Source: Sesamum alatum
Taxonomy: Eukaryota > Streptophyta > Magnoliopsida > Lamiales > Pedaliaceae
Length of the DNA stretch: 64,000 nucleotides
Assembly (NCBI GenBank): GCA_034509735.1
Contig: JACGWO010000002.1
Location: forward strand, 27,947,636-28,011,635
Direction of reading: 5' to 3'
Under the pieces are notes generated by a model, which saw only the letters and a program-made list of their open reading frames with translations, had not been told where the DNA came from and did no database searches. A program made the position numbers and the translations under genes. Within the stretch, counting starts at the first letter, position 1; the number at the start of each line of letters is the position of its first letter. This document shows positions 12,384 through 24,301 of the stretch, in pieces.

Positions 12384-15147
12384 ATGTCTAAGAACCCGTT
12401 AACCATGATTCTTGAGACTAACAAATTCAACGGAACGAACTACTCGGACTGACTGAGAAACCTGAGGATTGTCCTCGGTTTCGAGAACCAAGGCTACGTC
12501 TTGGACGAGCCGCCACCGAGCGACTTACCGGAGGGGTCCATGCCTGAAGAACGTTTGACGTTCGAGAAATGGCATGAGGACAACCGAAAAGTACGCAGTA
12601 TCATACTGGCTTCGATGTCTAACGACATCCAGAAGCAGTATGAGAGGCTGGACAACGTCTCCGCCATAATGCTCCGCATGAATGAGGTTTATGCGGTTCC
12701 GGATAGGCATATTAGATTTTGCCGCCACAAAAGCATTCTTTGGCACCAAGCTTGCTGAAGGAGCGTCTGTACAAAGTCATGGGGTCAAGATGCTCTCCCT
12801 AGTGGAGAAACTCGAGGACCTTAAAGCTGGGCTTAACAATGACACGTACATTGACGTGATCCTCCAGTCGCTTCCTCCATCCTATGACCCGTTTGTTGTA
12901 AACTACAACGTGAACGGACTTGAGAAGTCTATTCATGAGTTGATCAACATGCTGGTCCAATACGAGGCAACGACCCACAAGTCGGCGCCGGCGGTATTGA
13001 TAGGAGAGGCTTCGACCTCCAAGGCGAATGGCAAGAGGGCCGGACGCTGGAAGAGGAAGAAGGGCAAAGGGAAGACGGTGTGGCCCCTGCTCACGCTCCG
13101 GGCGTCCCTGTTGCTCCGGTTGGACCAAGCAAAGGGAAAGGGAAGGCCCGTGGTTCTCAGCGGTCCAAGGCAAATGATGTCTGCATGCATTGCCAAGGGA
13201 AAGGGCATTGGAAGAGGGAGTGCCCACAACTCCTCTCCAACCCAGGTGTGTTTGTGGTTGAAGTTAATATGATTACTAATTCTGCTTCATGGGTATTGGA
13301 TACCGGGTGTGGTGCTCACATCTGCAATGATTTGCAGGCACTGAAAAGAAGCAGAAGGCTAACCAAGGATGAGATGATCCTGAGGCTAGGTGATGGCAAG
13401 GCCGTTGCTGCGGAGGCCGTAGGATCACTAGAGTTAGCCATTAGTAGTCATGTTAGGATTGTACTGAACGACTGTTTCTATGTACCTATCATGATCAAAA
13501 ACATTGTTTCCATCCCGGTCCTTGATAAGGAGGGATATGAATTTACCATCAATGAAAACGATTTTTTCATTATCAAAGATGGTATTTCTCATTTGCTTGG
13601 TACATTGGTCAACGGTCTGTACATACTTCCACAGTCTAATTGGATTATGACTGCAGAACACAAACGAAAATGTGATGATCATAATAACGCACAGATATGG
13701 CATGCGAGGTTAGGTCATATCTCTAAAGATAGGATAAGAAGGTTGGTGGACTCAAAGAGTTTAGAAATAGACGATTTGGACAACCTACCGACCTACGAAT
13801 CTTGTCTAAAGGGAAAGATGACCAAGAAACCCTTTGTTGGACAAAGTACGCTAGCCAGTGGTCTGTTGGATTTGATCCATACATATGTCTGTGGTCCACT
13901 AAATACTCAGGCTAGAGGTGGGTACTCGTACTTCATAACCTTACCGATGATCACTCACGGTATGGTTATGTTTACCTGATGAGGTACAAGTCTGAAGCCT
14001 TTGGAAGGTTTAAGGAATACAGACTTGAAGTAGAGAACCAAACCGGTCGAAAGATCAAAGCCCTTCGGTCGGACCGAGGTGGAGAGTATTTGAGTGGTGA
14101 GTTTACTGATTATCTAAAAGAGAATGGGATTCTCTCTCAGTGGACCCCTCCTGGAACACCGCAGCTTAATGGTGTGTCTGAAAGGAGGAATCGGACCTTG
14201 TTGGACATGGTCCGATCCATGATGAGTTTTACCGAACTACCCCTTTCCTTCTGGGGATACACTCTTGAGACAGCGGCCAAAGTTTTGAACTTGGCGCCAT
14301 CTAAAAAGGTATCCCAGACGTCATATGAGATATGGCATGGCAAGCCTGCCTCCTACAAATACTTGAAAGTGTGGGGCTGCCCCGCATATGTCAAGAGATT
14401 AGTGGGAGATAAACTGGACTCGAGGTCTAGTTTATGCAGGTTCATCGGCTATCCGAAAGAAACTGTGGGGTATTATTTCTATGATCCCTCCGAGCAAAAG
14501 GTTTTTGTCTCGCGAAACGCAGTGTTCTTGGAAAAAGATTTTCCATCGGATAGTTGACGCGATGAGGTACTCCTTGAGGAATCAAGTGAGGTACCCCATG
14601 AGGCGGCAGTGACATCTGAGCCAGTGGTTCCCACTGATATTGTTCCAGTCCTCCATAGGTCGGCCAGAGTATCCCATGCACCTGATAGGTATGGATTTCT
14701 GGGCCTGACCAGTCAGTTGGATAATGATCCAAAGACGTACGGAGAAGCGATGTCGGACATCGATTCGGACAAGTGGCTTGAGGCCATGAAATCCGAGATG
14801 GACTCGATGGGTACAAACAAGGTTTGGACCCTAGCAGATCCACCAAAAGGGGTTAAACCCGAAGCTGGAACATACGTTTTGATGAAGTCATACGGGGATA
14901 TGATTTTATCAAGAACGAGTCCGATCCTTGTGTATACAAGAAGATCAGTGGGAGCTCAGTTGCGTTTCTGGTGCTTTACGTGGATGACATCTTGCTCATT
15001 GGGAATGATGCTAAGATGTTGGGTACCACTAAAGCTTGGCTGTCAATGCAATTCTCCATGAAGGATATGGGCGAGGCATCCTACATCCTTGGCATCAAGA
15101 TCTACAGGGATAGATCTAGAAGGATGTTAGGAATGGCCCAGTCCTCG
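12384..15147 (+). pseudogene. copia A gag-pol, multiply broken
   Basis: The coding region starts at ATG 12384 and follows the A polyprotein: Gag, CCHC knuckle (CMHCQGKGHWKREC), protease DTGCG, integrase and the start of RT. The Trp codon after NYSD is TGA. Frameshifts occur near 12718, 13080 and 13945, and a TGA falls near 14555. The first integrase catalytic Asp is changed to Tyr (IHTYVCG instead of IHTDVCG). The RT core is deleted at about 14857, where GGGGTTAAAC runs straight into CCGAAGCTGG and the frame is lost. Pol resumes at 17125-17330 after the solo LTR. Confidence 0.88.
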
Positions 15148-17124
15148 TGAAAGGAATTGTGGATCGTCCCGGGAAAAGCGCGAATGCGGAAGCGCGGTAT
15201 AATTAAAAAATAAATGCGGAATTTAAACATGCTTTTGAATTAAAACACGTTTCAAAGGGTGTGCCTTTGAAATTTCCCGGGTGTTCGGTGTATCTCATGA
15301 ATAAATCACATAAAAGAATCATGGAGGCCATAGGGTAGAAAATTAAAAGGGACGAAAATAATAAACGAGACCTACCCGTTGTCGTTTTCGTCTTCAACGG
15401 CTACACGCGTTGTTCCCCGTTTTGCACCAAGATCTCGTTCTTGAGACCCTCCAAATCGTGACACACGATCCACCCACGTATCTTGTACGTCGTGCTAGCA
15501 ACGAACAAGTTAATATGTTGGAGTGGATGAATCAACAACACGTTATGAATTAACGGTATTGATTCATCAAGTTCTAATGTTCCAAGAACAAGAGAACAAA
15601 GAAAATAATTTCTTGGAGTGTGAGAGAGAGAGAGGGCGGACGAGATGGAGGGAGAGAGAGCCGAGTGTGTGTGTGTGTTGTGTGTGTTGGAATTTCATCA
15701 TCCTCCAACTTGTAGGATGCTAGGGGTTTATATAGAAGAGGAGTTTAATCCTCTTTAAACTCCTTCTTTTAAGAACTCTAATTTGACTAGGATTTTGACC
15801 TAGTCAAAGTCCTAGTCAAAGTAGTGTTTTGACTTAGTCAAAACAATCCTAGCCATCCATCTCTCCCATTGATCTCAACCGTTGATTTAATTTAATTTAA
15901 TGGAATATTTAAAACCTATTTAAATATTTCCAAGAGGCTAAAATAAATATAAATATTATTTAAGCCCATTAAATAAATCCCTTTGATAAATCTAATTTAT
16001 CAATTTAATTCCTTATATCTAATAGAAGGAATTATTTCTCCAAGAAAAATAAAGGACCCGATTAAATCCAATTTAATCATTCCTTCACTCCAATATTTAA
16101 TTCTTAATTAAATATCTAAATGTGTGTGGATAGTGTGTGTGACTCTTTAGGTTCACCTTTCAGCTAGACTTGGTCGGATTCCTAGAATCCTTCCGTTACC
16201 ATGGGTGGCCATCTAGCAACGGTCCATGGCACTAGAGACTAGGTGAAATATTCAGGGATGAACATTTAGGCTCTAACAGTACACTTGTCCTTCTGTCTTC
16301 GGTCTCATCACTTAGAGTCTAGGGCACGGAAAATGCAGGTACCCATTTTGGACCTAAGTGTCGGTCTGTCCTCACTAAACGCCGCAAGGGAATCCTTCCC
16401 TTCTGTTCAGTCACTGTGGCCACAGTTTTAGGGACAAGACCTAGAGTATACATGAGACTCAACTGCCAAAACCTATTGACAGGAGACAGATCCTTTCTTG
16501 GAAACTACTGTCACTTTGCACACCAGAACTGCACTAGACATGGCTTATGACTACCAAAGAGAATTCTGGCAATCTCTCACCATATCTAAGATACAGCCCT
16601 GATGTACAGGTAAACTCAGCAATTCCTCAAGTCAAAGGACTTGACCTGTACCGTTGGAACCGGGAATACACGTCATACCTTGCTGACCATACTCAAGGTC
16701 CTCCGTAAGACGGTTCCCGCGAGTCACCTCAGTCAGCTGCGTCCTCGCATGCTAACCCACTAACACTGCTTAGACGACCCTCGTCACCCGTCGATGAAAC
16801 ACGACAGCAGGTGCTTAGTGCAAGTCTCAAATGGAATCCCGGTACCCACTTTCGGGATTCCTTGACTTGGAGATTTCCGGACTGATTCGAGAAGACTGAT
16901 TCCATGGACCTACCTCCAAGCGTAGTCCCAGTCCCCGAAATTGATTCTCAGTCCGTGGGCTTTGTTTGCGTAGTGAACAGATATAGAAAAGTGAACACAA
17001 ACAAAGTAATGCCAAATGAAATTCACTTCTTTATTCATCAATGATTTATCAAACACCCATAATTGTCTAGACATAGGTTACATATACCCGCCAAAATTGG
17101 CTTACATGGTCACCTATTCTAACA
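15148..17124 (-). mobile_element. solo LTR, copia subfamily C
   Basis: A 1977-bp LTR in minus orientation has termini TGAAAGGAATT (15148) and the complement of TGTTAGAATAGG (17124). It is flanked by the perfect duplication CCTCG at 15143-15147 and 17125-17129. Joining the flanks restores the copia pol text across the site. It resembles A and B in plan but differs in sequence, including its own set of short palindromes at about 15870-16110. Confidence 0.92.
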
Positions 17125-17330
17125 CCTCGTACATTGAGAAAGTCTTGAAGAGATTCAAGATGGAGAACTCAAAACGAGGATTCCTTCCTATGAGGCATGG
17201 AATTAAGATATCCAAGAAGCAGTCTCCTAAGACTGATGAGGAGCTTAAAAGGATGTTGGACATCCCCTATGCTTCAGCCGTAGGCAGCATACAGTATGTT
17301 GTTCAATGCACTAGACCTGATGTGGCTTTC
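17125..17330 (+). pseudogene. copia A pol continuation, truncated
   Basis: After the solo LTR the plus-strand pol resumes with the C-terminal RT region (IEKVLKRFKMEN, SPKTDEELKRML, PYASAVGSIQY, TRPDVAF). Similarity ends at 17330 within DVAF; the following bases belong to a different element in the opposite orientation. It is the distal part of the interrupted 8349-17330 element. Confidence 0.85.
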
Positions 17331-18021
17331 AATGCACTAAACATCTCAAGCATATAAATACATCCCATGCATTTATAAATAGATATCCAATATCTAAAAC
17401 AATAAACATAATAAAATGCAGAAAATATCATATTAATAATGCAATTAAAAATATGGATATCAACAATACATCCAATGTGCAAACAAGTTTTATTTTATTT
17501 TATTTTTGTTTGGAAACCATTTCCAAACTAATCTAAGGCACAAAAAATAATTTTAGAAAAATCAAATTTAACTAAAATTTAAATATGCCAAAATCAATAA
17601 TATCAGAAAACTAGCATAAATCAGGAAAATCCAATTTTCCGAAAAAATGGCAAAAACAGCACAAAATAGAGCTGTCGGCCGGCCGTCCCAGACGGCCGTA
17701 CGCGCGCGCGCGCCCGCGCACAGGCGCCCCTGCCGAGCGGCCGGCATCGTTTTTCAATTTTTTCTATTTTTTTCTTTATTTATAAACTTTTGCTATAAAA
17801 ACTGAAATATAAACATGCATTTAGAGAAAATCCAATTCTCAAAAATGCATGAATATCCATAATTTCAAAAGCAAAATTAACACATATTTTTTACACATAT
17901 TATCATGCATTAAAGCCATAAATCATGCTTTCCCAAAGCAATTTAAACATGTTCTTCATGCTCAACACATAATAACATGTTAATCCTATAGCCACAACAC
18001 CGAACTGGGCTCTGATACCAC
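17331..18021 (-). mobile_element. copia B leader fragment with primer site
   Basis: Minus-strand leader next to a B LTR. The complement of TGGTATCAGAGC lies at 18009-18020, one base from the LTR, a perfect initiator-Met primer site. A GC island (17671-17748) beside T-rich runs mirrors the A leaders. The leader is cut at 17331 before any gag codon; more than 1 kb appears lost compared with the 1.9-kb A leader. Confidence 0.8.
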
Positions 18022-20245
18022 TGAAAGAATTGGGTACGGCCCGGGAATGCAACAGAAGCGTAAAAAATGTGAATTTAAAGGCATAATATTAAACGGGTTC
18101 AAAGGGGTGTTCCCTTTGAAGTTCCCGGGCGTTTGGTGTATGTCAAGAGCATGATAAAGAGTAGAAGATGCTGGACATGTGGCTATAGGATTAAAAACAA
18201 GAGATACATAAAATGTAAATAGAAATCAACCTTTGTTCGTATTTACGTAGAACGGCTTCTAACGTTGTTCCTTTTCCGTTTCTCCTTGTATGTCCACTTG
18301 AGAGCTCAAAGTAGAAATCCTCTAATTTGTCCACACCACACCATGGAAGAGATCTCTAAACTATTGCTAGATAGTAGTAGAGAAGAAGAAGAAGAAGAAA
18401 CAAACAACTCCAAATGAACACTATTGATTAGTGTCTTTGGAAGTTTTTAGTTCAAACCTTTCCAAAAGGTATGAACACAAAAAGGAGAAAATTTGCACAG
18501 GTTTTGGAGAGTTTTTTGATGAAAAATTCGTGTAAGCCCTTGTCCTTACAAGTTATGTGAATAGTTTTGTGTATGTAGAGTTGTTGAATTCAAAATTCAA
18601 CTTCTCTTGTCAACTTCCAAAGTAACCTACATACACACACCATTATCTACATAACCATGCACTATTATAGCAAATAAAACCACCCACCAAACTATATAAA
18701 GGCTGGTCACATGTGCCTCACGTGCGGAAGATTTCAATTCTTCCTTTACTTGCTATAAATTGAATTTTTCCGTGGACTAGGACGATTAGTTTTGGACTTT
18801 CATTTAATCTAATTAAATTATGTTCAAACAAAGTCCATTGGGAATTCATTAATCCAATTAATTTCAATCCAATTGGAGCCCATAAGTTTATTTAATCCAA
18901 TTAAATAAACATAAGTCCGAACTCTAATGAATTGATCCAATCAATTAATTAATCCAAACCTGATAAATTAATCCAATTAATTTAAAGGTTCTAAGTCCAA
19001 AAATTAACTAATCCAATTAATTAATTCTTGGACCATCCATCAAATGGATTTCCCAATAAATAATCCAATCATTTATTTTTCTCCTTGAATTAATTTAATC
19101 CAATTAAATTAATTCGCTTCTTCTAGAATTAATTCCAAATTAATTCTACCAATTCCATAGTGATTTGTGTGTGACTCTTTAGGTTCACCCTTAGCTAGAC
19201 TTGGGCTTGTGTCCAACATAACTGGTCAATTAAATCCAATTTAATTAACTATTTTCCAATTAACCATTAATCGGAAAACGCCCGTCACCATGGGTGGCCG
19301 TCTAGCAACGGTCCATGGCACTAGAGACTAGGTGAATGTTGGCGTGAACGTTTAGGCCCCCGAGTTCCATACGAGTACGGTCCTTCCATCATCCATCTCC
19401 CGATCTAAGTCTAGGGCATGGAATTGGGCGTCGGTTCCCATCCTGGACTAGACAACTATGCTCAATAACTCGAGACACGTCTGCTCTATTGATCAACGTA
19501 GGAAACCATTCCCTACTCGACCAATTGCTGTGGCCACAGACTTAAAGAGCTTAAACCATCTCAGAGCGCATATGATACTTGACTGTCATATACTGACAGG
19601 TGACGGATCCTATCTTGGAATCCACCATCCTCAATACATATTCCGACTGCACTGGATAAGGCTTATGATGAACGTATCCCAGATACGAACATCTCTTGCC
19701 AGACCCTAGATACAACCTTCATATGCATGTGACTGCCATGATTCCTCAAGTCCGAGGACTAATCTCGTACTATTGGAGCCGGGAATTCTAGTCATACCGA
19801 CCAAGCCTCCAAGGCTTCCATATGACGATTGCCGCGAGTCAATTCAGTCAGCTAACACCCTTGTCAACCAACCTACTAATATTGCATAGACGTCCAACGT
19901 CTGTCACAGATGAAACACGACACTCATCCAATAAATGCAATCTTTAGTGCAAGTCCCTATAGGACCCTCGCTGCCCTGTCTCGAGGTCCTCGACTTGGAA
20001 CATTCCAGACCAACCCTTAGAAGTTGGTTTCATAGCTGTCATCCAATGCGCAGCTCAACTACATGGATTATCCAATTGGTCTATGGGCATTTGTTGTGAC
20101 GTTAAAACGTCGTTTAACGTAATCACTAAGCACAACAAACACATAGTGCCACGGATGAATACTTACTATATTCATCAATCAAAAGATTGCTAAATAGTAC
20201 CCAAAACCGCCAATCGAATTGGCTTTCTGGTCACCTATTCTAACA
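18022..20245 (-). repeat. 5' LTR, copia subfamily B
   Basis: A 2224-bp LTR in minus orientation, from TGAAAGAATTGGG (18022) to the complement of TGTTAGAATAGG (20245). It abuts a primer site on its left, so it is a 5' LTR. The AT-rich part (18790-19147) holds about a dozen inverted repeats with centre CCA (TGG on the element strand), some with perfect arms of 11-13 bp. Its right edge interrupts gypsy sequence; the first bases there are CTTCC, with no visible partner. Confidence 0.9.
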
Positions 20246-22538
20246 CTTCCATCCTTCGGTTCATTCGTAATCCAATTCTCGTTGTCCTGCTGAGCTCCCC
20301 TGGACTAATTCTATCTCATTGTGCTCCTCTGTAGGTTATATACATTCCAATCTCTTCCTCTTGTTTTCCTCTATCCCACCTCTAGTTACTTCGAGTACTC
20401 CTTCCTTCCTTTCCCTGCTTCTGTCCTTTACTGATAAATTATAACACCTCCTTGACTTCTTTTGATCACATCTCACTTCACCTATTCCATACTTTGTTGG
20501 GAACTTTATTTTCAAATAGAAAGTAGATACTACTGCTCTGAACAAATTGAGACCTGGTCGGCCTAGAATCACACATTACGCAAAGGGGGTATCTACTACT
20601 AAGAATTTTATCATCATTGTTTTTCTTTTTGGTTCCCCCCCCCCCCCCAAACGAAACAGGGAGGTCTGTCGTTCCTAAGGGGATAACTTCGCTTCCTCCG
20701 AAACCCACCAAGGGGGTACGTACTGGTTGTAAACTAGACACTCCCATTTCCATCTCCCTTAGCACATCCATAAATAAGATATCTACGAGCTTCCATTATC
20801 GACTAGCACCTTATGAACTAGAAAATTGGCGATATCCATCCTTATAACCATGGGGTCATTTTGCGACCCCCCTTTACTGGTATCCTCACTCCCAAAGGTA
20901 ATTTGCTCCTCTCTTTCCACGCTCAACACTTGCCATTTTCGCCTATCTGACTCTGCTTAACGAGCGTACCATTTCCTTACCCTTCCAGAATCTCCTCCTA
21001 TGGGACCTCCCGCAATGGTGTGTATGACTCCTTTCACAGGAGCCTTTCCTCGTTGATCATCCTCTCTCCTCTCCTTTGCTCCTTTGAATCGTTCGTTGCT
21101 TCGGGACCTACTCCCCGATCTTTCCATTCGATCTCTCTCTCTTCCCCTATCTCCCGCTCTTGCTTCTCTCAGTATGTATTCCTTGAAGTATCCTTGTCTG
21201 ACCAATCTTTCTATCTCATCTTTTAGTTGGTAGCGTTCCTCCGTATCGTGCCCCTTGTCTTTGTGAAATCTACAGTATTTGTTGGAGTACGATTTTTGGC
21301 CAGAGTTCCTCGTGTTTTCATCGGCCATGGCAGTAGGTTCTCCTTTTCATCGCGCAAGCTCTAGTCGTAGCAAGCGGAGTGTATCTATGATACTTAGGCC
21401 GATATGGTGCTTCATGATCTTTCTCAAATCTATTTCGCCTGTCTCTCACAATTTCTCGACCTCGTCCTCTAGCGTTTGACCATTCTCCATCCTTCATTGC
21501 ATTCATTTCCTCCTCATGCATGTACTTTTGAGCCATTTGCATTAGTTGTTCTATATCCTCCGGTGGATCCCTGGCCGGTGCTGATGCAAAGGTCCCCTTC
21601 TTTAGTCCATGTATCAACATACTTACCATCATGTCGATTCTCAAATCCTGCACTTCCAATGTTTCATTGTTAAACCTTCCTATAAAACTTTTTAGTGATG
21701 CATTCTCTTTCTGCCTTATCGTGAATACGTAAATAGCTGATCTCTTGGCCTTTTCTTACTAGCAAAGTGGAAAGTGAATTTTTGCATTAGCTGAGAGTAT
21801 GATTCTATGCTCCACTGGGTAAACATGTGAACCATTCTTGTGCTTTCCCTGTCAAAGTAGTCACAAATAATTTTGCATTAATTGAATCAGTTTGTCCGTA
21901 CAAATTCATTACTAGCTCGAAGGGCGAGACGTGCTCTTAGGGATGCTTGGTTCCATCATATTTGGGCAAATCCGCCAGTCTAAAACTATGATCTACTACC
22001 TCTTTCAAAATCTTGTTCGCGAAGGGTGAGTTTTGATTTTGAGCTACCAGTTCCCCCTGCTGTTTTAATTCATCAATTTGTTGTCCTAACCTCTCAATCT
22101 GTCTCCCTACATCATCTACTTCTGCCTCAAGATTCCCGGCTCCCTGCGTTTTCCCCTTTTACTAGATCCCGTATCAGATACTTCCTTTTCGTGACCTTTT
22201 TCAGGTTCACGGCCTTTCTCAGGCTCAATTATGTGGGTTGTTTCCTTTACCTCTTCAGCTACTCCTTTTACCTTGTTGTGAAATAACGGCCATCTTACCG
22301 GCTCGCGGGTCGCAGGTGTGATAGTCCTCCTTCAATACTCTACTATAGCTTGTCTACTGGCCTCTTCTATCATCTTTTGCAATTCTTCAGGGGTCAGATG
22401 TATCAACTGCCCTTCCTGTCTTGTTGGTGTCTGTTCAATTTGCCTTGCTCTCCCTCTGCTGGCGTAAGTTCTCTTCTTGATATTCCTTCCATCTCTAATT
22501 TGGTAGTCTTTTCTCAATTTCCCACAAACGGCACCAAA
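20246..22538 (-). pseudogene. gypsy gag and protease-region remnant
   Basis: Minus-strand pieces of a Ty3/gypsy polyprotein: a gag N-terminal segment (22332-22538, containing LTPEELQKMIEEA), a gag body (21318-21659), the conserved stretch YCRFHKDKGHDTEE with an E/R-rich tail and GVIHTIAGGP (20957-21328), and the post-protease segment ILGRPGLN with LKIKFPT (20336-20572). The frames are separated by stops and shifts, and an 11-base C run lies near 20638. The remaining pol is absent because the B LTR cuts it at 20245. In such elements this protein forms the particle and processes it; this copy is dead. Confidence 0.8.
22523..22538 (-). promoter_or_regulatory. gypsy primer-binding site
   Basis: The complement reads TTGGTGCCGTTTGTGGGA and directly follows the LTR end at 22539 on the minus strand. 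It resembles the TTGGCGCCGTCTGTGGG class of plant gypsy primer sites, also seen at 32656. It fixes the boundary between LTR and internal region. Confidence 0.75.
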
Positions 22539-22957
22539 TGATCCGAGGTCGAACGACACAAGTCGCCTAGGTTCCTCAGATGATTGCTTGGGATCTGAGA
22601 AAAGGAAATTGTTAGACATGCTAGGAGGTTCCCAGCAAAAATCCTTCGATGCTTAAGTCAGACACTAGATCCAGATAGAAGGTGCGATCCGTGACATTTG
22701 TCCAAACTGGGTGCAATAAATAACGTACCTTGAATGTTGTCTGATGGGGGTATTTATAGGGCTTGTAATGCCCACTTGTTCTGATCCACCTGTCGTTGTC
22801 ATTCTTAGATCCTGCAGGTAATCATTACCTCTATGACAAATCCCCTTAGGTTGGGTCGCTCCAGGCCTTTGGGTCAGCCCAACCCACTTGGAGCATCAAA
22901 CTTGGGCTTTAAGGGCCCATTAATATTTTGGGCCTTTCTAGCATATTTCGTCCTCAT
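22539..22957 (-). repeat. gypsy LTR copy 1, between a polypurine tract and a primer site
   Basis: On the minus strand it begins TGAGGACGAAATATGC at 22957 and ends CCTCGGATCA at 22539. A primer site follows, and a polypurine-like AGAAGTGGGGGAGTAA precedes it at about 22960-22975. It therefore has a 5'-LTR context on one side and a 3'-LTR context on the other. Confidence 0.75.
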
Positions 22958-23023
22958 CATTACTCCCCCACTTCTCTTAGTGTGGATTTATCTACTCTAA
23001 GTGAAGTTCAACAGTCGTTCCAT

Positions 23024-23483
23024 TGATCCGAGGTCGAACGACGCAGGTCGCAGGACACAGGTCGCAGGACACAGGTCGCAGGATGCAGGTCGCCTAGGTT
23101 CCTCAAATGATTGCTTGGGACCTGAGAAAAGGAAATCGTTAGGCCTGCTGGGAGGTTCCCAGTGAAAATCCTCCGATGCTTAAGTCAGACATTAGATCGA
23201 GATAGAAGGTGCGATCTGCGATATTTGTCCAAACTGGGTCCAATAAATAACGTATCTTGAATGTTGTCTGATTGGGGTATTTATAGGGCTTGTAATGCCC
23301 ACTTGTTCTGATCCACCTGTCGTTGTCATTCTGACATCCTGCAGGTAATCGTTACCTTTATGACGAATCCCTCTAGGTTGGATCACTCCTGGCCTTGAGG
23401 TCAGCCCAACCTACTTGGAGCATCAAACTTGGGCCTTAAGGGTCCATTAACGTTTTGTGCCTTTCCAGCATATTTCATCCTCA
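23024..23483 (-). repeat. gypsy LTR copy 2, tandem to copy 1
   Basis: A second copy of the same LTR, clearly diverged, separated from copy 1 by 66 bp that keep only the polypurine end of an internal region. It is longer because a roughly 14-bp unit (GCAGGACACAGGTC) is repeated about three times near 23043-23085. The tandem arrangement probably arose by unequal recombination between elements. Confidence 0.75.
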
Positions 23484-24292
23484 TGGGGTGTTGAAGGAAG
23501 GAACTCCCCCAAGGTTATTGATATATATACAGAAAGTGGCTGCCCACGTCGCACCACTAACAAATACTGGCATGGGATTGAAATTTGCATGTGATGTTGT
23601 GAGAGAGAAAAGAAGGTGACGAAGTTGAATTTTGACAATCTACCTTTTTTGCTTTTCATTGGATCAATCTAACAATTTCTCTCTGTTGTTCATGGATAAA
23701 ACTCAATAATTTGTCTCTTTTGCTCATGAACCTTATCAATCCACATGACGTTCATCTATAAATGCGACAAGAGATCATGAAACATCTTTTAGGAATAGAG
23801 GATCCCATGCCCAATGTGTCTGGATTAGCTTCCATAGAGTTCAATTTTATCATGGATTAACTAGACATAATTTGATGGCTCTGACACAAGCTTTGACAAA
23901 ATCAGATGATTGGTAAGTTCATTTTTGGTAATTTTCTTGACAGAGATCTAAGGAGAAGCTATTGCCATTTGTTTTCATGCTTCTCTTTCCTTAATCCGAG
24001 GTAAAATAACATTAAGATTTCTCATTGTGATTGGGGCTGTAGAGAAAGAGAGGAAAGAGATAGGCTTGGCGGCGGTGACCGTGGCGCGGCGTGCGGCTAC
24101 TTTTGGTGCTGTGTGAGGAATATGAAATCTTCTCCTCCGCAGCATTTTGTTGATATGAGGAAGAGACAGTCTTCTATCTTTTGTTTCATGTTTTTCTCAA
24201 ACTTTTGGGCTTTTGTTTTTGAAATTTAGAAAAAAAAAAAAAAAAAAAAAAAAAAAAACAAAAAGGTTTAATAAAAAGACTTGAAAATTACT
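23484..24292. other. non-coding stretch with a long A run
   Basis: No gene or element boundary was recognised. A nearly pure run of about 28 A lies at 24230-24258. Short GC-rich text occurs near 24065-24100 but no frame is supported. Confidence 0.4.
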
Positions 24293-24301
24293 ATTAAAAA
24301 A

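Larger units (their letters stand above)
8349..17330 (+). mobile_element. copia subfamily A element, plus strand, 3'-truncated
   Basis: A 5' LTR (8349-10575), a primer site, a long leader, gag and pol follow each other on the plus strand. The element is split by a solo C LTR at 15148-17124; pol resumes at 17125 and stops abruptly at 17330, where a B leader in opposite orientation begins. No 3' LTR is present. It inserted into the integrase-RT linker of the minus-strand A fragment (preceding bases TGGGA at 8344-8348). Confidence 0.88.

Noticed and set aside
22026..22286. Plus-strand frame rich in Phe and Leu
   Set aside because: Lies opposite the degraded gypsy gag and has no family resemblance.
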